Shown here: positions 1 through 10,244 of the stretch, in pieces
How the letters are laid out: the number at the start of each line of letters is the position of its first letter
Position numbering within the stretch: position 1 is the first letter of the stretch
Origin: Xiphophorus maculatus
Taxonomy: Eukaryota; Chordata; Actinopteri; Cyprinodontiformes; Poeciliidae
Direction of reading: 5' to 3'
NCBI RefSeq assembly: GCF_002775205.1
Contig: NC_036456.1
Location: forward strand, 5,099,463-5,163,462
DNA: 64,000 nt
The notes under the pieces: model-generated
Told to the model about the DNA's origin: nothing
Databases searched by the model: none
The model's input: only the letters and a program-made list of their open reading frames with translations
Translations under genes and position numbers: made by a program

Positions 1-621
1 CAAAATAGGACTTAGTGAACTGAAACGAGAAATGTACAATCATGTGAAGTATATACTTTATAAATCACTACATCAAAATAAGCACAAGAAAATGTTTTGT
101 TCAAAAACTATTATAGTTTGTTGCCAAGACAGAATCAATAATATAAAGTATTGAGCAAACAAACAAGAACATTTACCCTTGACAAAGATGGAGGGGACCT
201 CAGGAAACAGCGGGTGGCTGTTGCTGTATCTCCAGAATTAGATTGTGAACCCACAGACTGTGGGGTCAAAGAAGGAGGTGCAGAAGGAGGCTGCAGTGCA
301 GGCTACCAAAACAAAGATATTTTAAGTATAAAAGTCACCATTCACCAGAATTGCAAGAGACAAGACATAGCTTCAAATTTGACTAAGAAGTGATTGTTAT
401 TAGATATTATTTTAAACCAGCTTACTTTAACAGTGTGAAAGCCACAGTCACAAGTGACAGACGCTCCAAAAAGGGTGGTCTGTCCCCGAACTTGCATGGG
501 GCATTTTTCTATCTGAAACAGTGTAACATAATCTTATTAATGACAGCTACTCAAGTCTGTCCTTTTTTATAAACATATCTACACACACAAGTGAATGAAA
601 CAGTGACTTCACTTTACCTTC

Positions 622-760
622 TGATAGATATCATGCCATTTCTTCTGCCTTGGGGCTGGTCTATTCCCTGCATTGGAAGGCCAAACCCCAGTGCTGGCAA
701 ATGCCTTAAGCCTTGCCATCCACTCCCCATCCCCCATACCTTTGTGGCTCTTTGGCTTGG
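622..760 (-). other. Candidate coding exon, unrecognised
   Basis: The minus strand is open and ends at an AAG followed by gtaaag, a plausible splice donor near 622. The encoded stretch reads MSTKPKSHKGMGDGEWMARL and goes on with a basic, proline-containing segment ending in KKWHDIYQK. I do not recognise the family. It could be an exon of a gene running off the left edge, a transposon-derived exon, or chance. Only one exon was found. Confidence 0.2.
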
Positions 761-925
761 TGCTCATCTGAAGATAACATTGGGAATTAGCAGAATCAAA
801 TTCCATAAACTAATGATGCACTTTGTGCACAACTAACAATGGGTATGACATAAAAGCATTTAAAAGTAAAATCAAAGCCATAGTTTTCTGTGCTAATTAT
901 GATGAGGTAAAAAAAAAAAACTATA

Positions 926-957
926 AACCTCGATCGATCGATCGATCGATCGAGGTT
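926..957. repeat. 32-bp perfect palindrome of CGAT repeats
   Basis: Five and a half CGAT units are framed by AACCT on the left and AGGTT on the right, so the whole 32 bp equals its own reverse complement. It could extrude as a cruciform. No coding or known regulatory context is visible. Confidence 0.9.
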
Positions 958-1362
958 GGTCTATATATAGGTTGATATCTATGTATGCATTTACATTTTA
1001 ACTTAAAATGTTACTACTATATTATAAAATAAAATGTGTCCTTACTCTTGCACTCAGAACATGACATCATTATGTCGCCCTTTTATTTAACCCACAATAT
1101 ATTATTTTAGCTGATGTACAATTATAAATACGAAATCTGTTTGAACGACAACAGACAATAAACAATATTAATGGGTACTCACAGCAAGATCGTTTAGGTC
1201 GAGAGATCAATGATGCGATGACGAATCCTTCTTCAACGAAGCTAGGCTACTGACATCTGACTTTCAGAATCTTCCAACGGTTTTTATTTTTAAAAATAAA
1301 ATTCGAAATTTGTTTTGGTTGTGGTGGTGGGGGGCGTGAGGGCGTCTGAGGGAGGGAGGGCT

Positions 1363-1580
1363 CACGGTGATTGGCCGATTTCCATTGTGAGCGCGGACAT
1401 TGATAGGTTCGCATGTCGCCACGGTGATTGGCCGATTTCCATTGTGAGCGCGGACATTGATAGGTTCGCATGTCGCCACGGTGATTGGCCGATTTCCATT
1501 GTGAGCGCGGACATTGATAGGTTCTCATGTCGCCACGGTGATTGGCCGATTTCCATTGTGAGCGCGGACATTGATAGGCT
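1363..1580. repeat. 57-bp minisatellite, about 3.8 copies
   Basis: The 57-bp unit starts CACGGTGATTGGCCGATTTC and is repeated nearly without change. Each unit carries two ATTG-type motifs, one of them ATTGGCC, a reverse CCAAT box, plus a GCGCGG stretch. Because 57 is a multiple of three, all frames read as 19-residue peptide repeats, but that is a by-product. It lies directly beside the left end of the tRNA array. Confidence 0.9.
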
Positions 1581-2060
1581 CGGTCCATTATGAGGCGGTA
1601 CGACATTGGCTAAACCGTTCAATGTGAGAATGGAGAGGGGCAAGCGCCATTGGAGGAGAAACACCGACTAACGTGAGCGAAGTAGCGCCACAGAGACACT
1701 GAAATGCAACAGGTAGTCGTGACATAGATTCATCACATGTGCAACATTCTAGCCTCGCTTCTGAAATCCGTTGCAATAATCATGGCAAAAGACAGAGTTG
1801 ACCGGTAAGATGATGGGGAATTGCTTCAAACTCAAAAACGGCTTTGCGACTCTCACCAAATATGTTAGATTTCTAATCAGTCTTTACAATTCAGAGGTCG
1901 AGCAATCCATACGTTGCATTTGGTCAACTTCCTTTTTATGTGGTAATCACGTACTGTAGTGCGTATTTTAAAAGCAGCGGACAAGAATGGCAGATGAAAT
2001 TCAACAGTCATTGAAAATGAGCCAGACAACATCCTTTGTCCTATCGAGAATATTGACAGT

Positions 2061-2134
2061 CGTCCCTGGGTGGGCTCGAACCACCATCCTTTCGGTTAAC
2101 AGCCGAACGCGCTAACCAATTGCGCCACAGAGAC
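2061..2134 (-). tRNA. tRNA-Asn (GTT), copy 1
   Basis: 74-nt cloverleaf with anticodon GTT and intact A and B boxes, as in vertebrate tRNA-Asn. The variable loop reads AGGAT instead of AGGTT. A T4 run lies about 43 nt past the 3' end. Confidence 0.95.
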
Positions 2135-2505
2135 AGAGACACTGAAATACTACAGGTAGCCGTGACATAGATTCATTACATGTGCAACATTCTAGCCTCG
2201 CTTCTGAAATCCATTGCATTAACCATGGCAAAAGATAGAATTGAGCGGTAAGTTGATGTGGAATTGCGTCAACCACTGCTTGCGCCTCTCGCCAAACCTT
2301 ATAGATTTCTATACTGTCCATACCATAGTTCAAAGTCAAAAGGTCGAGCAATCCAAACGTTGCATTTGGTCAACTTCCTTTTTTGTGGTAATCACGTACT
2401 GTAGTGCGTATTTTAAAAGCAGCGGACAAGAATGGCAGATGAAATTCAACAGTCATTGAAAATGAGCCAGACAACATCCTTTGTCCTATCTAGAATATTG
2501 ACAGT

Positions 2506-2522
2506 CGTCCCTGGGTGGGCTC

Positions 2523-2562
<40 letters not shown>

Positions 2563-2579
2563 AATTGCGCCACAGAGAC
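2506..2579 (-). tRNA. tRNA-Asn (GTT), copy 2
   Basis: Matches the array consensus. All stems pair, anticodon GTT. A T4 run lies 43 nt past the 3' end. Confidence 0.97.
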
Positions 2580-2950
2580 AGAGACACTGAAATACTACAG
2601 GTAGCCGTGACATAGATTCATCACATGTGCAACATTCTAGCCTCGCTTCTGAAATCCATTGCATTAACCATGGCAAAAGACAGAATTGAGCGGTAAGTTG
2701 ATGTGGAATTGCGTCAACCACTTGCTTGCGCCTCTCGCCAAACCTTATAGATTTCTATACTGTCCATACCATAGTTCAAAGTCAAAAGGTCGAGCAATCC
2801 AAACGTTGCATTTGGTCAACTTCCTTTTTGTGGTAATCACGTACTGTAGTGAGTATTTCAAAAGCAGCGGACAAGAATGGCAGATGAAATTCAACAATCA
2901 TTGATAATGAGCCAGACAACATCCTTTGTCCTATCTAGAATATTGACAGT

Positions 2951-2967
2951 CATCCCTGGGTGGGCTC

Positions 2968-3007
<40 letters not shown>

Positions 3008-3024
3008 AATTGCGCCACAGAGAC
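2951..3024 (-). tRNA. tRNA-Asn (GTT), copy 3
   Basis: Anticodon GTT. The last acceptor-stem pair is G1-U72 instead of G1-C72. The downstream T4 run is lost (ttga-taatg spacer form); the next one is about 85 nt away. Confidence 0.93.
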
Positions 3025-3387
3025 ACTGAAATACTACAGGTAGTCGTGACATAGATTCATCACATGTGCAACATTCTAGCCTCGCTTCTGAAATCCGTTG
3101 CAATAATCATGGCAAAAGACAGAGTTGAGCGGTAAGATGATGGGGAACTGCTTCAAACTCAAAAACGGCTTTGCGACTCTCACCAAATATGTTAGATTTC
3201 TAATCAGTCTTTACAATTCAAAGGTCGAGCAATCCATACGTTGCATTTGGTCAACTTCCTTTTTATGTGGTAATCACGTACTGTAGTGCGTATTTTAAAA
3301 GCAGCGGACAAGAATGGCAGATGAAATTCAACAGTCATTGAAAATGAGCCAGACAACATCCTTTGTCCTATCTAGAATATTGACAGT

Positions 3388-3404
3388 CGTCCCTGGGTGG
3401 GCTC

Positions 3405-3444
<40 letters not shown>

Positions 3445-3461
3445 AATTGCGCCACAGAGAC
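3388..3461 (-). tRNA. tRNA-Asn (GTT), copy 4
   Basis: Array consensus, all stems paired, anticodon GTT. Downstream T4 run present. Confidence 0.97.
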
Positions 3462-3824
3462 ACTGAAATACTACAGGTAGTCGTGACATAGATTCATCAC
3501 ATGTGCAACATTCTAGCCTCGCTTCTGAAATCCGTTGCAATAATCATGGCAAAAGACAGAGTTGAGCGGTAAGATGATGGGGAATTGCTTCAAACTCAAA
3601 AACGGCTTTGCGACTCTCACCAAATATGTTAGATTTCTAATCAGTCTTTACAATTCAAAGGTCGAGCAATCCATACGTTGCATTTGGTCAACTTCCTTTT
3701 TATGTGGTAATCACGTACTGTAGTGCGTATTTTAAAAGCAGCGGACAAGAATGGCAGATGAAATTCAACAGTCATTGAAAATGAGCCAGACAACATCCTT
3801 TGTCCTATCTAGAATATTGACAGT

Positions 3825-3841
3825 CGTCCCTGGGTGGGCTC

Positions 3842-3881
<40 letters not shown>

Positions 3882-3898
3882 AATTGCGCCACAGAGAC
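3825..3898 (-). tRNA. tRNA-Asn (GTT), copy 5
   Basis: Array consensus, all stems paired, anticodon GTT. Downstream T4 run present. Confidence 0.97.
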
Positions 3899-4261
3899 AC
3901 TGAAATGCTACAGGTAGTCGTGACATAGATTCATCACATGTGCAACATTCTAGCCTCGCTTCTGAAATCCATTGCATTAACCATGGCAAAAGACAGAATT
4001 GAGCGGTAAGTTGATGTGGAATTGCGTCAACCACTGCTTGCGCCTCTCGCCAAACCTTATAGATTTCTATACTGTCCATACCTTAGTTCAAAGTCAAAGG
4101 TCGAGCAATCCAAACGTTGCATTTGGTCAACTTCCTTTTTGTGGTAATCACGTACTGTAGTGAGTATTTTAAAAGCAGCGGACAAGAATGGCAGATGAAA
4201 TTCAACAGTCATTGAAAATGAGCCAGACAACATCCTTTGTCCTATCGAGAATATTGACAGT

Positions 4262-4335
4262 CGTCCCTGGGTGGGCTCGAACCACCATCCTTTCGGTTAA
4301 CAGCCGAACGCGCTAACCAATTGCGCCACAGAGAC
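4262..4335 (-). tRNA. tRNA-Asn (GTT), copy 6
   Basis: Variable loop AGGAT, as in copies 1, 9 and 11. Otherwise consensus. Downstream T4 run present. Confidence 0.96.
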
Positions 4336-4706
4336 AGAGACACTGAAATACTACAGGTAGCCGTGACATAGATTCATCACATGTGCAACATTCTAGCCTC
4401 GCTTCTGAAATCCATTGCATTAACCATGGCAAAAGACAGAATTGAGCGGTAAGTTGATGTGGAATTGCGTCAACCACTGCTTGCGCCTCTCGCCAAACCT
4501 TATAGATTTCTATACTGTCCATACCATAGTTCAAAGTCAAAAGGTCGAGCAATCCAAACGTTGCATTTGGTCAACTTCCTTTTTTGTGGTAATCACGTAC
4601 TGTAGTGAGTATTTCAAAAGCAGCGGACAAGAATGGCAGATGAAATTCAACAATCATTGATAATGAGCCAGACAACATCCTTTGTCCTATCTAGAATATT
4701 GACAGT

Positions 4707-4726
4707 CGTCCCTGGGTGGGCTCGAT

Positions 4727-4763
<37 letters not shown>

Positions 4764-4780
4764 AATTGCGCCACAGAGAC
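4707..4780 (-). tRNA. tRNA-Asn (GTT), copy 7, B box altered
   Basis: The T loop starts ATCGAGC instead of TTCGAGC, so T54 is replaced by A in the heart of the B box. The near T4 run is also lost. Both changes are shared with copy 10. Probably poorly transcribed or silent. Confidence 0.85.
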
Positions 4781-5143
4781 ACTGAAATACTACAGGTAGT
4801 CGTGACATAGATTCATCACATGTGCAACATTCTAGCCTCGCTTCTGAAATCCGTTGCAATAATCATGGCAAAAGACAGAGTTGAGCGGTAAGATGATGGG
4901 GAATTGCTTCAAACTCAAAAACGGCTTTGCGACTCTCACCAAATATGTTAGATTTCTAATCAGTCTTTACAATTCAAAGGTCGAGCAATCCATACGTTGC
5001 ATTTGGTCAACTTCCTTTTTATGTGGTAATCACGTACTGTAGTGCGTATTTTAAAAGCAGCGGACAAGAATGGCAGATGAAATTCAACAGTCATTGAAAA
5101 TGAGCCAGACAACATCCTTTGTCCTATCTAGAATATTGACAGT

Positions 5144-5160
5144 CGTCCCTGGGTGGGCTC

Positions 5161-5200
<40 letters not shown>

Positions 5201-5217
5201 AATTGCGCCACAGAGAC
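5144..5217 (-). tRNA. tRNA-Asn (GTT), copy 8
   Basis: Array consensus, all stems paired, anticodon GTT. Downstream T4 run present. Confidence 0.97.
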
Positions 5218-5581
5218 ACTGAAATGCTACAGGTAGTCGTGACATAGATTCATCACATGTGCAACATTCTAGCCTCGCTTCTGAAATCCATTGCATTAAC
5301 CATGGCAAAAGACAGAATTGAGCGGTAAGTTGATGTGGAATTGCGTCAACCACTGCTTGCGCCTCTCGCCAAACCTTATAGATTTCTATACTGTCCATAC
5401 CTTAGTTCAAAGTCAAAAGGTCGAGCAATCCAAACGTTGCATTTGGTCAACTTCCTTTTTGTGGTAATCACGTACTGTAGTGAGTATTTTAAAAGCAGCG
5501 GACAAGAATGGCAGATGAAATTCAACAGTCATTGAAAATGAGCCAGACAACATCCTTTGTCCTATCGAGAATATTGACAGT

Positions 5582-5655
5582 CGTCCCTGGGTGGGCTCGA
5601 ACCACCATCCTTTCGGTTAACAGCCGAACGCGCTAACCAATTGCGCCACAGAGAC
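5582..5655 (-). tRNA. tRNA-Asn (GTT), copy 9
   Basis: Variable loop AGGAT, otherwise consensus. Downstream T4 run present. Confidence 0.96.
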
Positions 5656-6025
5656 AGAGACACTGAAATACTACAGGTAGCCGTGACATAGATTCATCAC
5701 ATGTGCAACATTCTAGCCTCGCTTCTGAAATCCATTGCATTAACCATGGCAAAAGACAGAATTGAGCGGTAAGTTGATGTGGAATTGCGTCAACCACTGC
5801 TTGCGCCTCTCGCCAAACCTTATAGATTTCTATACTGTCCATACCATAGTTCAAAGTCAAACGGTCGAGCAATCCAAACGTTGCATTTGGTCAACTTCCT
5901 TTTTGTGGTAATCACGTACTGTAGTGAGTATTTCAAAAGCAGCGGACAAGAATGGCAGATGAAATTCAACAATCATTGATAATGAGCCAGACAACATCCT
6001 TTGTCCTATCTAGAATATTGACAGT

Positions 6026-6045
6026 CGTCCCTGGGTGGGCTCGAT

Positions 6046-6082
<37 letters not shown>

Positions 6083-6099
6083 AATTGCGCCACAGAGAC
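6026..6099 (-). tRNA. tRNA-Asn (GTT), copy 10, B box altered
   Basis: Same T54-to-A change and same loss of the near T4 run as copy 7, so the two probably spread as one duplicated block. Confidence 0.85.
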
Positions 6100-6462
6100 A
6101 CTGAAATGCTACAGGTAGTCGTGACATAGATTCATCACATGTGCAACATTCTAGCCTCGCTTCTGAAATCCGTTGCAATAATCATGGCAAAAGACAGAGT
6201 TGAGCGGTAAGATGATGGGGAATTGCTTCAAACTCAAAAACGGCTTTGCGACTCTCACCAAATATGTTAGATTTCTAATCAGTCTTTACAATTCAAAGGT
6301 CGAGCAATCCATACGTTGCATTTGGTCAACTTCCTTTTTATGTGGTAATCACGTACTGTAGTGCGTATTTTAAAAGCAGCGGACAAGAATGGCAGATGAA
6401 ATTCAACAGTCATTGAAAATGAGCCAGACAACATCCTTTGTCCTATCGAGAATATTGACAGT

Positions 6463-6536
6463 CATCCCTGGGTGGGCTCGAACCACCATCCTTTCGGTTA
6501 ACAGCCGAACGCGCTAACCAATTGCGCCACAGAGAC
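6463..6536 (-). tRNA. tRNA-Asn (GTT), copy 11
   Basis: Variable loop AGGAT combined with the G1-U72 wobble seen in copy 3, which suggests recombination between unit types. Downstream T4 run present. Confidence 0.93.
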
Positions 6537-6907
6537 AGAGACACTGAAATACTACAGGTAGCCGTGACATAGATTCATCACATGTGCAACATTCTAGCCT
6601 CGCTTCTGAAATCCATTGCATTAACCATGGCAAAAGACAGAATTGAGCGGTAAGTTGATGTGGAATTGCGTCAACCACTTGCTTGCGCCTCTCGCCAAAC
6701 CTTATAGATTTCTATACTGTCCATACCATAGTTCAAAGTCAAACGGTCGAGCAATCCAAACGTTGCATTTGGTCAACTTCCTTTTTGTGGTAATCACGTA
6801 CTGTAGTGAGTATTTCAAAAGCAGCGGACAAGAATGGCAGATGAAATTCAACAATCATTGATAATGAGCCAGACAACATCCTTTGTCCTATCTAGAATAT
6901 TGACAGT

Positions 6908-6924
6908 CGTCCCTGGGTGGGCTC

Positions 6925-6964
<40 letters not shown>

Positions 6965-6981
6965 AATTGCGCCACAGAGAC
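6908..6981 (-). tRNA. tRNA-Asn (GTT), copy 12
   Basis: Body matches consensus. The near T4 run is lost, as in copies 3, 7, 10 and 15. Confidence 0.95.
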
Positions 6982-7344
6982 ACTGAAATGCTACAGGTAG
7001 TCGTGACATAGATTCATCACATGTGCAACATTCTAGCCTCGCTTCTGAAATCCGTTGCAATAATCATGGCAAAAGACAGAGTTGAGCGGTAAGATGATGG
7101 GGAATTGCTTCAAACTCAAAAACGGCTTTGCGACTCTCACCAAATATGTTAGATTTCTAATCAGTCTTTACAATTCAAAGGTCGAGCAATCCATACGTTG
7201 CATTTGGTCAACTTCCTTTTTATGTGGTAATCACGTACTGTAGTGCGTATTTTAAAAGCAGCGGACAAGAATGGCAGATGAAATTCAACAGTCATTGAAA
7301 ATGAGCCAGACAACATCCTTTGTCCTATCTAGAATATTGACAGT

Positions 7345-7361
7345 CGTCCCTGGGTGGGCTC

Positions 7362-7401
<40 letters not shown>

Positions 7402-7418
7402 AATTGCGCCACAGAGAC
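7345..7418 (-). tRNA. tRNA-Asn (GTT), copy 13
   Basis: Array consensus, all stems paired, anticodon GTT. Downstream T4 run present. Confidence 0.97.
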
Positions 7419-7790
7419 AGAGACCCTGAAATACTACAGGTAGCCGTGACATAGATTCAACACATGTGCAACATTCTAGCCTCGCTTCTGAAATCCATTG
7501 CATTAACCATGGCAAAAGACAGAGTTGAGCGGTAAGATGATGGGGAATTGCGTCAACCACTGCTTGCGCCTCTCGCCAAACCTTATAGATTTCTATACTG
7601 TCCTTACCATAGTTCAAAGTCAAAAGGTCGAGCAATCAAAACGTTGCATTTGGTCAACTTCCTTTTCATTTGGCAATCACGTACTGTAGTGAGTATTTCA
7701 AAAGCAGCGGACAAGAATGGCAGATGAAATTCAACAATCATTGAAAATGAGCCAGACAACATCCTTTGTCCTATGAAGAATATTTACAGT

Positions 7791-7811
7791 CGTCCCTGGG
7801 TGGGCTCGAAT

Positions 7812-7847
<36 letters not shown>

Positions 7848-7864
7848 AATTGCGCCACAGAGAC
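7791..7864 (-). tRNA. tRNA-Asn (GTT), copy 14, T-stem mismatch
   Basis: Base 53 is A instead of G, giving an A-C mismatch in the T stem and altering the B box. It lies in the mosaic, diverging part of the array. Confidence 0.85.
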
Positions 7865-8232
7865 AGAGACACTGAAACGCAACAGGTAGCCGTGACATAG
7901 ATTCATCACATGTGCAACATTCTAGCCTCGCTTCTGAAATCCAATGCAATAACCATGGCAAAAGACAGAGTTGAGCGGTAAGATGATGGGGAATTGCTTC
8001 AACCTCAAACACGGCTTTGCGCTCCCATCAAACATGTCAGATTTCTATACAGTCTTTACAATTCAAAGGTGGAGCAATCCAAATGGTGCATTTCGTCAAC
8101 TTCCTTTTTATGTGGCAATCATGTACTGTAGTGCGTATTTCAGAAACAGCGGACAGGAATGGCAGATGAAATTCAACAATCATTGATAATGAGCCAGACA
8201 ACATCCTTTGTCCTATCTAGAATATTGACAGT

Positions 8233-8306
8233 CGTCCCTGGGTGGGCTCGAACCACCAACCTTTCGGTTAACAGCAGAACGCGCTAACCAATTGCGCCAC
8301 AGAGAC
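8233..8306 (-). tRNA. tRNA-Asn (GTT), copy 15, anticodon-stem mismatch
   Basis: The 5' anticodon strand reads TTCTG against CCGAA, so one pair is lost. The anticodon is still GTT. The near T4 run is absent. This is the last tRNA before the array decays. Confidence 0.85.
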
Positions 8307-8713
8307 AGCGATCCACAAATGCTACAGGTAGTCGTGACAAAGATTGATTACATGTGCAACATTCTAGCCTCGCTTCTGATATCCAATGCAATAACCATGG
8401 CAAAAGACAGAGGTAAGCGGTAAGATGATGGGGAATTGCTTCAACCTCAAACACGGCTTTGCGCCTCTCACCAAACATGTTAGATTTCTATACAGTCTTT
8501 ACAATTCAAACGTCGAGCAATCCAAAAGTTGCGTTTGGTCAACGTCTTTTTTTTGCGGCAATCACGTACTGTAGTGAGTATTTCAAAAGCAACGGCCAAA
8601 ACTGGTAGACGAAATCCAAAACTCAGTGTTAATCAGCCATGTAACGTCCTTTGAGATGCTGCAAAGCTACAGGTAGCCGTGACATAGAGTCATCACATGT
8701 GCAACCTTATAAA

Positions 8714-9232
8714 TTTTAATTCCGCCCAAATGTCCCATTAAAATTCCTCCCATATGTACCATTATGGTTGGGCTGCACAGTGGCGCAGTTGGTGGCACTG
8801 TTGCCTTGCAGCAAGAAGGTCCTGGGTTTGATTCCCTCCCCGGGGTCTTTCTGCATGGAGTTTGCATGTTCTCCCCGTGCATGCGTGGGTTCTCTCTGGG
8901 TACTCCGGCTTCCTCCCACAGTTCAAAAACATGGCTGTCAGGTTAATTGGTCTCTCTAAATTCTCCCTAGGTGTGAGTGTGTGTGTGAATGGTTGTTTGT
9001 TCTGTATGTCTCTGTGTTGCCCTGCGACAGGCTGGCGACCTGTCCAGGGTGACCCTGCCTCTCACCCGGAACGTAGCTGGAGGTAGACACCAGCAACCCT
9101 CCCTACCCCATTAGGGACAAGGGTGAACAGAAAATGGATGGATGGATGGGGGTGCTTTTCTAATTCCTCCCAAATGTCCCATATTAAATTCTCCCAAATG
9201 TCCCAATATTAGTCCTCCCGAATGACCCATCA
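8714..9232. repeat. Short degenerate tandem repeat interrupted by a SINE
   Basis: Variants of ATTCCTCCCAAATGTCCCAT occur at 8714-8768 and again at 9159-9232. The SINE at 8769-9149 lies between them, so it inserted into an existing short repeat tract. Confidence 0.7.
8769..9149 (+). mobile_element. tRNA-derived SINE with GGAT tail, copy 1
   Basis: The head resembles a tRNA: A-box-like TGGCGCAGTTGG and B-box-like GGTTTGATTCC about 40 nt later. The body is shared with copies at 55455 and 63548. It ends in GGAT repeats. Short ORFs over it are not genes. Confidence 0.85.
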
Positions 9233-9604
9233 CTGGGTCACCATGGGTGCTAAAAATTCAGAATGTCGGGCATAAGGGTAAGGTCTGATGGCCCATTCAG
9301 CTAACTTGTGCCCTATACCCTTTGCCCCCCAGGATTTTTCAAAAACACCCCTAAATCCTCTGAGAAATCCGAAAATACAGGTGTAGCTCTAATCCTCAGA
9401 TATGTTCACAGTGTCTCTGGCAATCACACAGTAAAGTGAGTCTTCCATTGTTATTATTATTTAGTTAAAATATATTAATTTATTTGTCCTGTAAATTTAT
9501 CACAGGAAATGTATGGATAATTTTAATGCTTAATGTTACAAAAAACATGACTTGTTCATGTAAAACAAGCCATGTCCATTTTTTTCTCTATGTTTCTTTG
9601 TTAT

Positions 9605-9886
9605 CGAGAGGAGCCAGTTGAGGTGGCTCTGGCATCTGGTCAGGATGCCTCCTGGACGCCTCCCTGGTGAGGTGTTCCGGGCACGTCCCACCGGGAGGAG
9701 GCCCTGGGGAAGACCCAGGACACGCTGGAGGGACGATGTCTCTCGGCTGGCCTGGGAACGCCTCGGGATTCCCCCGGAAGAGCTAGAAGAAGTGGCTGGG
9801 GAAAGGGAAGTCTGGGCCTCCCTTCTGAAGCTGCTACCCCCGTGACCCGACCTCGGATAAGCGGAAGAAGATGGATGGATGGATGG
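9605..9886 (+). mobile_element. 5'-truncated RTE/Rex-type LINE, 3' end
   Basis: It encodes the C-terminal end of a reverse-transcriptase ORF, with motif GRRPWGRPRTRWRDD and an end at LLKLLPP, then a short 3' UTR and a GGAT repeat tail. A perfect 13-bp target-site duplication, GTTTCTTTGTTAT, flanks it at 9592-9604 and 9887-9899. The intact duplication suggests a young insertion. The family name (Rex3/RTE-like) is from memory of the protein style, not from a search. Confidence 0.85.
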
Positions 9887-10028
9887 GTTTCTTTGTTATA
9901 TGTAGTGCTATAATTTAATAATACTCACAAAATACTTGTATCAATCACTTATGGCTATATATAAGTATTTATTTGATGTATATATACCATTTTTTTTCCT
10001 TTGCACAAAATCGCAATAATTGTATTTT

Positions 10029-10230
10029 GGGGCGTGCCGTTGTGGCGTAGCGGTTAGCGCGACCCGTATTTGGAGGCCTTGAGTCCTCGACGCGGCCGTC
10101 GCGGGTTCGACTCCCGGACCTGACGACATTTGCCGCATGTCTTCCCCCCTCTGCTTCCCCATTTCCTGTCAGTCTACTGTCATATAAGGGACACCAGAGC
10201 CCACAAAAGACCCCCTTGAGGGGTACGAAA
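10029..10230 (+). mobile_element. tRNA-derived SINE with 14-bp duplication
   Basis: The A box (GTGGCGTAGCGGTTAGCGC) and B box (GGGTTCGACTCCC) are well preserved, followed by a tRNA-unrelated body. A perfect duplication AATAATTGTATTTT lies at 10015-10028 and 10231-10244. A different family from the GGAT-tailed SINE. Probably young. Confidence 0.9.
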
Positions 10231-10244
10231 AATAATTGTATTTT

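Larger units (their letters stand above)
1..1240. other. AT-rich flank without a firm gene
   Basis: Mostly AT-rich sequence. No recognised gene family. It holds a short candidate exon on the minus strand and a perfect palindrome, both listed separately. Confidence 0.5.
1685..8705 (-). repeat. Tandem tRNA-Asn array with two main spacer types
   Basis: Fifteen complete tRNA-Asn genes lie in the same orientation at 437-446 bp spacing. Spacers come in two main forms. Form alpha contains 'aagatgatggggaattgctt'. Form beta contains 'aagttgatgtggaattgcgt'. From low to high coordinate the order is alpha, beta, beta, alpha, alpha, beta, beta, alpha, beta, beta, alpha, beta, alpha, then a mosaic and two diverged units. 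The left edge is a 13-nt remnant of a tRNA 5' end (1685-1697). The right edge, after about 8640, keeps spacer but no tRNA. Short ORFs in the units are repeats of each other and are not supported as genes. Confidence 0.95.

Noticed and set aside
1247-1664. Protein with 19-residue repeats over the minisatellite
   Set aside because: A 57-bp unit keeps all frames open; open frames occur on both strands, so this is a by-product.
2112-7635. Repeated 60-80-residue ORFs in the tRNA array
   Set aside because: They recur because the DNA repeats, overlap tRNA genes and have no known domain.
1685-8705. CRISPR-like array (regular repeats and spacers)
   Set aside because: Units are over 430 bp, the conserved part is a tRNA gene, and the genome is a vertebrate's.
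9618-9845. 75-residue arginine-rich ORF as a host gene
   Set aside because: It is the C-terminal end of a LINE reverse transcriptase with a target-site duplication.
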